NCBI GenBank assembly: GCA_026119855.1
Contig: JAOWBW010002207.1
Coordinates: 1 to 64,000, forward strand
Reading direction: 5' to 3'
Length of the DNA stretch: 64,000 bases
Source: Campanula takesimana
Taxonomy: Eukaryota > Streptophyta > Magnoliopsida > Asterales > Campanulaceae
Positions within the stretch are counted from its first letter, which is position 1; each line of letters starts with the position of its first letter. Shown piece after piece: positions 55,158-64,000 of this stretch. The position numbers and the translations under genes were made by a program. Below the pieces are notes generated by a model, which saw nothing but the letters and a program-made list of their open reading frames with translations, had not been told where the DNA came from and made no database searches.

Positions 55158-55479
55158 GAGAGCTGAGGGAGAAAGAGACATCATCTTTTTGCAGGGAATA
55201 GACAAACATTCGTCAAGTAATAAAGTCGCGTGGACCCTATTGGGGAGAAAAGAAAAAGAAACAAAACATCAGACTCTGGCTGGGGATAACAATCCTACGG
55301 ACACTACCCTTTATGAAGACTGAACAATCATGAGCAATAAAGTCGTTGCAGATGGACTCTATTGGGGAAAATAAATGAGGTCATGCGCACGATTTGACAA
55401 GAAGTTTTTTAAGAATCGAGAACAGAATTAGGAACGGATTCTAACTTCCTATAGAGAGCGCGTATTCATATAATTTCTC

Positions 55480-55950
55480 TAAAAACTACGGTACCTATAG
55501 AGGTATAGTCCTCAGGATCACAGAATTCGGTAAATGGTAACTTTTCTTGATAAACTGCAGTGCCTAGCGAGGTATAGTCCTCAGGATCGCAGAAGTTTGT
55601 AAACTACGGTGCCTAGCGAGGTATAGTCCTCAGGATCGCAGGTTTTGGTAAACTACGGTGCCTAGTGAGGTATAGTCCCCAGGATCGCAGGATTTGGTAA
55701 ACTACGGTTCCTAGCGAGGTATAGTCCTCAGGATCGCAGGATTTAGTAAACTACGGTGCCTAGCGAGGTATATTCCTCAGGATCGCAGAGTTTGGTAAAC
55801 TACGGTGCCTAGAGAGGTATAGTCCTCAGGATCGCAGAATTTGGTAAACTATGGTGCCTAGCGAGGTATAGTCCTCAGGATCGCAAAAATTGGTAAAATA
55901 CGGTGCCTAGCGAGGTATAGTCCTCAGGATCGCAGAATTTGGTAAACGAT
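55480..55950. repeat. 49-base tandem array in 3' region of H
   Basis: About nine units of roughly 49 bases with GTAAACTACGGTGCCTAGCG and AGGTATAGTCCTCAGGATCG. Same location as the unrelated arrays in A, B, C and D. Flanks 55160-55480 and 55950-56160 have no gene. Confidence 0.9.
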
Positions 55951-56162
55951 AACGCCGATTGTCTAGAGGTCGCACGGGCTATGCCAAAAAACTTTTTCAA
56001 CAGGAAGGGTTTATGGATGATCCGACCTCCAATTATATATTTATTTGGTTATTAATGGAAATTATTGTGGTCTTCCAGACCAAGATTGATTAAGTTTGTT
56101 AATTTTGGATAAAAAAACAAGATGGAGGGCTAAATTGCAAATTTTTCGCCTGGGGGAAAAAC

Positions 56163-56283
56163 TGGTCGCGTGGCCAGTCCTTCTGATTTGCTGGACCTTA
56201 TTAACGAGGATCGCTGGTGGGCACGTGAGATGGGGTATTGAGATCGTGCCACGTCGCTTGGAGATACTGGCCGCGCGGCTAGT
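56163..56283 (+). promoter_or_regulatory. Palindrome pair upstream of H aORF2
   Basis: GGTCGCGTGGCC near 56163 and GGCCGCGCGGCT near 56270 lie upstream of the aORF2 ATG at 56397. The words match the palindromes of the D LTRs. No convincing TATA box was seen; promoter role inferred from position. Confidence 0.45.
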
Positions 56284-56396
56284 CCCTTCATTAGACAGAC
56301 CCTACAAACAGCCGTCGCCTGTTGCTTTTTCTTCACTTTCTTCATATTCTTGCTGGGGAAAGAGAGAAAAAGAGAGATTTTTTGAGATATTTTGCT

Positions 56397-58651
56397 ATGG
56401 ATTTTCAATATCTTTTCGGTGCTAAGCAACCTTTTGAGTAGGGTGAAGGTGTGGGACCACATTTTGAACAAGGTGGAAGTGCGGGGCAACCTCAAGAGGA
56501 GCAGTATCAACAACGGGTGAGGATGGCTTCTTGTAACTTCCATCCTGACGAGTGGCACTTCACGATGGGGAAACACTTCGACTTGTATGTGGGCGCTGAC
56601 AAGCATTGGTCTGGCGGGAGACTGATGGAGTCGAAGGAGGTAACGATATCGCCTTTTTATTGCTTTTTGGGTATTTTATGTCTTTTATTTCATACTCGTT
56701 GTATTACTCTGAGACTGCGTTAATTTAAATTAATCATTTGTGATTATTTAATTTTATGAGGTTGTTGATTAATTTTTGGGAATGCAAAATATATGCGCGA
56801 GTAGATAAAATAAAGCATTCATATATACTTTACTTATAGCACATAATTTATATTGCTAGTTGGGTAACGTACCTTTGCTGTGTTTACCTGCAGAGGATGA
56901 AATCTCGCAGGTCCACGAGGGCGGTGGCAGAGATGTGGTAGAGATTACCGCTGGTTGGTGCGGTGAAGGAGAAGACCAGGGCCCTTGGTTTTGGTCCCTT
57001 TTTTGATGTGGTACAGGCCGTAGAAGGGACCCAAAAGGTGATGGGTCTGGTTGAGGTGATGAGGGAGCATTGGTGGGACACTACCCACACATTCCATTTC
57101 AACTGGGGAGAGGTTCCCATCACTCCTACTGACTTTGCTATTATTACGGGGCTCATGTTCACGGACGTAGAGCTACCTTTTGATGAGTCCTTATCTGCGG
57201 ACCCACACCGTTAGGTGGAGTTGATCAGGATGCTATTGGGCAAAGGCGTGAAGGGAAACGGCTTTGAGGCGGGTTACATGAGGACCTTGGTGGATGAGGC
57301 TATCCTCGATTTTGTTGAGGGCATCAGCGACACTGATTGTCTGGTGCGAGCCGTTTTATGGTATAGCCTATCGCAGACTCTGTTCCCGAGTGTGGGGACT
57401 TTTTGTCGGTTTTCTCTAGCTGATCTGGAGTGGGTGAGTTAGGTCTCTTGGGGCGGAGACGGGCTGGCAGAGATGTACAGGGCACTAGACGCTTGCTCGA
57501 GGTCCAGTACCTCGTCTTTTGATTGTTTCCAGTTCGCTTTCGAGGTATGCCTCTGACTTGCTTCCTTATTCCATATCTGTCTTTTGTTTAGAACTGTTGG
57601 GACTCAAGTGCTGTCTCTTTCCACAAGTGTGGGTCTACGAGCTATTCCACATTGCTCCCTTCAGTGTGCAGAGGGTCAAGGATGTCCCGGTTATGAGATT
57701 CTGGGCAAAGAGGAACCGGTTGGAGGGCCGCGGCAAGGCCAGGAAGAATCCTGATTTAGGGATTTTTTCCTCGAGGTTGAGTGGTTTGCTGCATGAGGAC
57801 TTCCAGTTCTTCCCTTGGTCGGATCTGGTCCTAGCAGGGGTTGGTCAGGCCCAGGATTTTATTGCTTCCCGCTGTCTCTTGACGGGGCTGACTGGGGATG
57901 CCATGTACCTTAGCGAGAGAGTCTGTAGGCAGCATGGCAGACATCCTATGGTGTGGGCCCTGCTTGAGCTGCCGAGGAACATGTTGTATCCGGCTAGGCT
58001 GAGGGCGAGCGGTGACTACCGGGTGAGGACTCTGGCTTATCTGTACCAGGGTGGGGCTGACTATGAGTGGTTCATGGAGAATGTGCTGGTGAGCCCACAT
58101 GTATTGGTGAGGAGACAGGCTGGTGCCTATGCGGCTAGCTCGAGTAGAGGGGCTAGATATGGTATGGACATGCCGCGATTCCCTGATAGTATCCGGATGC
58201 AGCGGGCGGTGTTGAGGTGGATTTCGACCTGATTCCCACTAAGGCTGATGAGGTTACTAGGGGCCAGATTCCTTCGATTAGAGCTATGGTATGATACCCT
58301 TTGCTTTTCATTTCTGTCTTGCACACACATACTTTAGACTTGTATCTGAACTGTGCTTATCCGTCCCAGGTGACTCGGGAGGCCCATATCCGCCCTGTCC
58401 GCTGGGGAAATATATTTGAGTGGTTGTTCAGGAGCTTGGCTGCTGCTTGTACCTGTCGTCAGGAGGATGTGGTGGTGCCGCCGCATAGAGAGAGGACACC
58501 TACGGAGGCTACTTCCTCATCCCGTGCCAGCCGGAGGTCTGTCAGAGGTAGAGGCTCAGGAGCCGGTGGATCCCACTATGTGTGGCAGCGGAGCCAAGGT
58601 AATGATGATGATGAGGAGGATGTTGAGATCGAGGATTCCGATTCGGACTAG
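56397..58651 (+). pseudogene. Antisense gene aORF2 of element H, spliced PMD protein, broken
   Basis: ATG at 56397 (MDFQYLFGAKQPFE then a stop). Exon 1 ends at 56639; GT-AG intron 56640-56893; exon 2 56894-57544 carries HFNWGEVPITPTDFAIITGL, the PMD signature; intron 57545 to about 57626 has a good GTATGC donor but its acceptor reads CAA where CAG is expected; exon 3 is about 57627-58288; GT-AG intron 58289-58369; exon 4 is 58370-58651, ending in an acidic DDDEEDVEIEDSDSD tail. Stops near 56438, 56942, 57213 and 57440 plus a frameshift near 58220 disable it. It aligns throughout with 8608-6461 of element C, with matching intron positions. It runs opposite to the gag/pol strand of H. Confidence 0.75.
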
Positions 58652-58937
58652 GCGTAGTCCTTTTTCCTGCATTTGTTAGTGGGAGAGAGAGAGAGGAGAA
58701 TAAACAGATACATTTATGTAAAATATTTTTATTTGTTTTTTGTATGTAACATTTTAATATTTTATTTATATGTCTTTACATTTAGTACAATGCATGAGCC
58801 CCAGGGGATTACACACTATCAGGCAGTTCCACCCTCTTTGTCGGACCTTCTTTGTGATTCGGGACATTCAAAACGTCTGAAATGGGTCCGTTCCGGCGCT
58901 TGACGGGGACGGACTTGCAAATCTGTACGGAATGGCT

Positions 58938-58986
58938 TATGTGGCCACGTGGCCAACCATGGGGAAAGACTAGTCGCGCGGCTAAT
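58938..58986 (+). promoter_or_regulatory. Palindrome pair upstream of H aORF1
   Basis: GGCCACGTGGCC and GTCGCGCGGCTA about 30 bases apart, followed by a TATTTAA (about 59050) and the aORF1 ATG at 59138. The order repeats that of aORF1 in element C, using a different palindrome word. Confidence 0.5.
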
Positions 58987-59137
58987 CCCTAGTCTGACAT
59001 GATTTTCATCAGATTTCTCCTTGTATGATCAGGACTTGAACTCCTACCCTATTTAATCAGCTGTCTCGCAGAGGGACGAGGCAGACAACAGTTTTTCTTT
59101 CTTTTGCTCTAGATTTCGATCCTTCCACGCCTTTCTG

Positions 59138-62100
59138 ATGGATAGACACCCTAGGATTTCTGAGGAGAGACAACTATACTTCATTAAGAGTTTGAAGATC
59201 TGGGTTAGGAAGCTTTCGAAGACAACTCATGCGAACTTTGATAGGAGATTCGGGATTAAGTGCCTTTGGTCCCTGTTCCGGGTTAAGTCTGATGAGAACC
59301 TGATTCGTGCTGCTGCCAAGTTCTGGGATAACGAGAATCATGTCTTCAACTTCTCTCATAATGAAATCACCCCAACATATGAAGACTTCATGGCGCTTTG
59401 TGGTGCAAGGGTGACGGATAGGGTAGCCATGCCACAGTACCAAGTGTGTCACGACCCGAAATATAGGCTCTATTTTATTAGTAATTAAATGATTTTATTT
59501 AATTATTTGCTTATTTAATTATTTAAATTATTATTTATTTAAATAATTATGTGTGCAATTTATGTGTTATAATATTTGGGCCTAGCATTTTATTCGAGTT
59601 ATTTGGGCTAGTGTGGAGGTGTTGAGTCTTAATTGTTAGTCGGGAGTGTAAGTAATTGTGTTGGTTTGGGGAGGGGGTCTAGTTGTAACATTTCAAAATA
59701 ATTTCCCCCTACTCCCTTGCCTCCCTCACCTCCTTCTCCCTCCTACACTCAACCCCCATTCCCATTTCCCAGCCATCTCTCTCCTTCTCTCTAGCAAAAA
59801 GGTGAGTTTTCTTTCCTTTCCTTTACTTCTCTCTTCTTTTTCTTCATCTTCTTCTAGTCATTTCTCATTTCTCAAAACGTAAACCTTATTTAGATCGTCG
59901 ATAGGATCGCGTAGAGCCAAAAAGAATCGAATTCCGTCAACTTTCATTATTTCCAAGTAAGTTGCTTTTCCCCCTATTTTATGCTAGAAATGCTATTCCA
60001 TGTTTATTTGATGTCATGAATGCCATTTATTGCATCTTGGGTTGATTTGGGAGTGATTGGCATTTTATTCATATTTTTGGGGAATTTGGTTTGATTCTTG
60101 TGTTGGGTTTCTAGATTGTGTTATTTAGTCCCATTACAAGTCTATAAGTTGTTTTGGTTCATGGTTATGTATATTGCTAGCCTTGGTTCCAAGCATTTGT
60201 GAAATGGTGAAAGATTTGGGTTAGTTTGAGTTTTGGTTTGAAAATGGTGGAAACCCAGAATTTTTGGCCGGAATTTGTCTTTCCGGGCAAGGAGGCGCGC
60301 GCATCCCTCCCTTGGAGGCGCGCGCACCCTTATGTCCCTCTTAATCAAAAATGCTTCTGTCCCCTGGAGGCGCGCGCATCCCTCCCTTAGGAGGCGCGCG
60401 CACCCTCTCCTTCTCCCAATTCGATTTTCCAACTGATCCAGGAGGCGCGCGCATCCCTCCCTTAGGAGGCGCGCGCACCCCCTCCCCTGTTATGAATTTA
60501 TTCCCCTTTTTGGTCCAATCTTTCGAGAGTCGTATTTGGTTCATGCGAACTCCGTTTTAGGCGTATAAATTACCGTTTTAAAGCTCTCCTTAAGCTCTTC
60601 GATATGAGTAAGTAAATTTGGTAGAGTGCTCGAATTAATTGGATCCTTTGTGGTCAAATGTGATATGGGAATTGTGTTATCATTGTTAAGATTGTTGGAA
60701 CACTTTAATTGTGTGTTGTTGGTTCATTTCACTTTCTTGGTGCCTTCTTGGTATGGTTCCCTACTTTGGAACCTTAAGTTGTTCATTCATGCTAAATTAT
60801 TATTACTTAGCATTTATTTGAAAGTCCAGCTGGTATTTTGTGTGTGTTTGGGCGATGGGAAAGATTATAATGGCAAAGCCAAGTCCATTATAATGTTGAC
60901 CATTGTTTTGCCCCCTTCTTTACCCCTTCTCCAGATTGGCCTTGGAAAGGATAAGTCAGCGTTCCTTTGTGAATGTATCTGGCTAGCGGGTATGACTTTG
61001 TGTCATGATCCTTGTCCCTTGTGACACTGTTATGGTTATTGGTTCCGGTACCGGGGTTTCTCTTCGGCTTTCATGCTATTATGAAGATGATGATTTGTTG
61101 ATTATTGAAGCTGCGCAGCGATCCATTATTTGGATGTTCCGGTTTGGAAAACCTTGGCTATATCCTTTGTTATGTGTTTATTTCCGCTGCTATCTGTTAT
61201 ATGATAATTGCTATGTGCTATGTGATAATTATATTGGTTTATTGCTTATTGCATCATAGCATGTCATGTAGTTGCATTAGTAACTTATTGAGATTTATCT
61301 CACCCCCTTTTCTTTTATCTTTGTTTTTCCTTAACCCCCCCCAGGTGCTAAGGATTAGTCTCGCTGATCACGAGAGCGAGGACGTCGAGTGTGGATCCGT
61401 TCTTTTGGGGAAGGTTATTATAGGTTGGTTTACATTATGTAAATGTGTAACCATTTTGGGATAGTTGCACCAAACAATGACGTCACTAAGATTTGTATAA
61501 TTGTATTTTGTTGGGCATAAACTTGTGGAAGTTTATGATAGTGGTATTTGGTTTTATTAAACTTGGTTTTGTAAACTTTGGATCATTACCTTTTGGTATC
61601 AAATGAAATTTTTAACTTCAGTATTTCTGAGTTTTGGTTTTAGAGTCGACGTCCAGCTCGCGGTCCCGGGGCCCGCGGGGTTCCGGGGTCGCGACAAAGT
61701 GCCTGCGGAACTTCGGGTTTCCCAACTGCTGAGGATTTCTATTGAAGAAGCTAGAGGTTTGCTATTAGATGGTGATATTGATATTTGTGGGCTTCCCATA
61801 AGGTTTATTAATAGCACGGTAGAATCTGACATGGCTCTGGACTGTCAAGCTCTTTGTCTATTTACCTCGATACTATTTCCACCTTATGTAGGAGTAGCGA
61901 CAATGGGTTGTCTTGACATGGTGGACCATCCTTAGGCGAATCGCAGTATTATTCCTTGTTTTCTAGGGGAGACCTTGCACGGTATTGGAGAGTTGGCATC
62001 GAGAGCTCGTAAGATGACTAGAGGGAGCACCCGACTACTGACCTTGTGGTTGCAGGAGAGATTACGAGTTTTGGCGGATCCTGTCGGACCGGTGTCACCT

Positions 62101-62784
62101 TGGGTTTGCCAGAGTAGGCGAGGGAGACAGCCATTTGTGGGGATGACTCAGCCTGTATGGGTAACATATATGGCACAGATGAGTACGGCTCAGATCAAGT
62201 GGATGGTTCCTTATTGGGGGGTTATTAGAGCACGGTGGGCTCAAAGCGGTCTTTGCATGATCCGGGACCCTGCCTTTGATAAGACCACTTACTACTATAT
62301 AGTGCGGGTGTACCGTCAGTATGGGATGCCTCAGATTATACCTTCTTCATGGGATAAGACTTACAGCTAAGTCAATGCCAAGATAATTTCTATGAATGTT
62401 GGGGTTGCAGTGCTCTTGGAGCGGTGCTGGTCTTATGCTCTCATGCCCAGCACTCTCTGTATACAGCGACCTAACGACATACTTCTGTCTCGAGAATACA
62501 TGGACTGGTACCAGATGACTCTGGGGAATATGGGACATATTCTGAGATGACTGAGGCGTAGGGTGGTAGTCCCTTATGTCTCGAGCAGACGCTTGAGGGA
62601 GGACGAGAATGTACGATGGGAGATGGAGACCGAGTTGGCTCAGCTAGCACCTACTGAGAGGAAAAGAAAGAGAGAAGGCCCAACGGGGGTGAATTAGTTG
62701 AGGAAGGCTTTATTTGAGGATACTACTAGACAGGCTAGACGTGGACGAAGATACAAGAAACTGAAGAAGGAAGAGGAGGAGTGA
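59138..62784 (+). pseudogene. Antisense gene aORF1 of element H, PMD protein, split by an LTR
   Basis: The first part, 59138-59446, has AAAKFWDNENHVFNFSHNEI followed by TPTYEDFMALCGARV, the PMD signature. A solo LTR (59447-61696) interrupts it; the frame continues in phase after the AAGTG duplication with GLLLDGDIDICGLP and FLGETLHGIGELASRARKMT, and ends at 62784 after a basic, lysine-rich tail. Apart from the LTR, damage is mainly in-frame stops (near 61933, 62369, 62548, 62696). It aligns with 5884-4379 of element C: FNFS-NE--PT, LGETLHG--EL, and T-WL-E---LLADP-type blocks. It runs opposite to the sense strand of H. Confidence 0.8.
59447..61696 (+). mobile_element. Complete solo LTR of Tekay-like family F (copy F3)
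   Basis: Begins TGTCACGACCCGAAATATAG, ends GGGGTCGCGACA, flanked by AAGTG on both sides (59442-59446 and 61697-61701). 2250 bases; no internal element sequence. Palindromes GGCGCGCGC in three pairs at 60290-60485. A C tract lies at 61336-61343. It defines the full F LTR and shows that copies F1 and F2 are truncated. Confidence 0.9.
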
Positions 62785-63038
62785 CTCCGAGTATCCAACC
62801 ACAGTTATTGCAGACACATAGTTTAGATTTTAGTTTGTTTTAGCTTCTTTAAATTTTATAGCACGTTATTTATTCGCAGGTTCTTTTGAGCTTAGACTCA
62901 TCAAATAAATGTTAACGTGTAATGACTTGTGGAAATAGAGATTTTTCTTTAGTTATAAACAGATTGATTGCTTTTTTGAATGTTACTCAAACCAGATTTG
63001 GATTTTTATTTATTTTTGAGACTGCACCTTTGAAGGTT

Positions 63039-63091
63039 GCCTACGTTCCCCTTTGACAAGTAGGGCTAAGGGGCTTAGGTCACCGTAGTTC
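63039..63091 (-). other. Type I hairpin, element H body
   Basis: Plus strand GCCTACGTTCCCCTTTGACA, then AGGGGCTTAGGTCACCGTAG. Outer stem CTACG / CGTAG, inner stem CCCCTT / AAGGGG. It separates the antisense PMD genes from the sense gag/pol remnant. Confidence 0.75.
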
Positions 63092-63242
63092 ATTTCTGAT
63101 TGTAGAAAGGGAAGATAAAAGAGGGGAAGTAACAAAACAGTAGTATTTTTTTTTTTACAAAGGGGACGGTCGTTGTAGAAGACCGTTTGATGGAGAGTAC
63201 CGCTTTTGGAGAGAACCGCTTGCAGGAGTGGGGCCGTAGTGG

Positions 63243-63593
63243 TCAGTTGTAGTAATGGCGGAGATTGTAAACCTTGACTGGGAGGAGGCCGTTGTCGTCT
63301 GTGTACACCCAATCTTTGTTCTGCTTGGTTAAACGACCCATCTCGATGAGTAGTCGGATCTTTTCTTTCAACTCTTGACAGACGTCAGTACTATGCCCTT
63401 CATTCTGGTGGTAGGAACATATTCTGTTTGGTTCAGAAATTTGCAGTATTGGAGTAGGGCTTAACTCTTTCATCGGTTGTAGTTTACCAATTCTCTGCAG
63501 TGCTTTGAACATGAGGCCCAGAGGTAGGTCGGAGCTTGTGCAGTGTTGGAATAAGATAGGGGCTCCATTCTGTGACTCAAGCCTCCCGTGCAT
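63243..63593 (-). pseudogene. gag: Tat-type Gag C-terminal part (element H)
   Basis: 116 residues with LMFKALQRIGKLQPMKELSP, then CSYHQNEGHSTDVCQ and LKEKIRLLIEMGRL: the zinc-knuckle-like box and helix of Tat-lineage Gag, matching CKYYQALGHSTGTCP of element I. It lacks the Gag core. In sense order it follows an RT fragment, the reverse of the normal gag-RT order. Confidence 0.75.
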
Positions 63594-63632
63594 CGATCAT
63601 AAGGATGGGGTATTTACTATGTGGTTCTTTAG

Positions 63633-64000
63633 TTAAGTTAGAGCCAATTCACATTTCTGATTCCAAACGTCTTCTGAGCAATTTTGTAATTCCTTAAGGA
63701 TCGGGTCTCCTGCCATCGTGAGGAAACTGATGTAGTGTAGTAGACCGATGAGATTGATCCTTTCACTTTCTTGGCGAGGGGATGACATCGTTATTAACTT
63801 TTTGATCTTTTCCGGGTCAGCCTCAAACTTCTGTCCCAATTTATACCATAGAGCTTTTGTCTGAATAGTACCAAATCTGCATCTCGATGGATCAAGTAGA
63901 ATTTTCTGACTTCTCAAAATGTTGAAGACTTTCTGCAGATCCTTGGTGTGTCAGCCGTAGGGTCTCTTGGAGTGAATTACTAAATCATCTATGTAGATGT
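63633..64000 (-). pseudogene. Reverse transcriptase C-terminal part / RNase H start (element H), runs off the window
   Basis: At the window edge the minus strand reads IYIDDLVIHSK, the RT catalytic DD motif, then LDPSRCRFGTIQTKALWYKL, FEADPEKIKKLITMSSPRQE and LIGLLHYISFLTMAGDPILK, the standard end of a Ty3/gypsy RT, and the beginning of RNase H (VWNQKCELAL). A stop lies after the YG at about 63949. It joins a Gag fragment near 63600, so RNase H proper and integrase are missing. Confidence 0.8.

Noticed and set aside
61599..61832. Minus-strand frame overlapping the F3 LTR end and aORF1
   Set aside because: It crosses a transposon junction and is a shadow of the plus-strand PMD frame.

Overview
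This window is almost entirely transposable-element DNA from a flowering-plant nuclear genome. I found no ordinary host gene, rRNA, tRNA or organelle gene. Four things point to a plant: LTR retrotransposons of the Ty3/gypsy Tat lineage (primer-binding sites matching the 3' end of tRNA-Arg), a Tekay-like chromovirus, a Copia element primed by initiator tRNA-Met, and several genes with a plant mobile domain (PMD). A run of 100 N (46085-46184) shows this is a draft assembly. The species cannot be named from the sequence.

Layout. 1-345 is a fragment of a gag-only element. 346-10943 is the 3' half of a plus-strand Tat element ('C'): broken integrase (split by a Tekay-like LTR at 1225-3798), two antisense PMD genes, tandem repeats, polypurine tract and 3' LTR. 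10944-13120 holds MITE-like, Helitron-like and decayed gypsy sequence. A second C LTR starts at 13121 and is split by a nest: gag-only element A (13649-30972, target duplication ATTAC) contains gag-only element B (15750-24509, target duplication GTTGG). Both are on the minus strand and both have an uninterrupted gag. 31302-38354 holds two LTRs of family 'D' in inverted orientation with long tandem arrays. 38355-41300 is a truncated Tekay-like element; 41301-46084 is a decayed Copia element that runs into the gap. 46185-53824 is a minus-strand Tat element ('I') with a damaged gag and a solo A/B-type LTR (target duplication ATTAG). 53826-64000 is a minus-strand Tat element ('H') with two PMD genes on the opposite strand, one split by a solo Tekay-like LTR (target duplication AAGTG), ending in a scrambled gag/RT region.

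Three recurrent structures are not explained by standard annotation. (1) A hairpin with a constant CUACG/CGUAG outer stem and changing inner stems occurs 15 times, always in the sense orientation of its element; in C and H one version follows the last sense-strand coding sequence and the other precedes the 3' end, so the pair brackets the antisense PMD genes. (2) Groups of short CpG-rich palindromes sit upstream of TATA boxes in LTRs of several families and also upstream of the antisense PMD genes; the palindrome word changes but the layout persists. (3) The antisense PMD genes of C and H share intron positions, so they are spliced genes carried on the non-genomic strand of a retroelement.

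How the parts relate: C, H and I look like relics of autonomous Tat elements with antisense PMD cargo. A and B look like non-autonomous relatives that keep LTRs, tRNA-Arg priming, a structured leader and gag, and would need pol from a helper. All assignments rest on reading the sequence and remembered family features; no database search was run.
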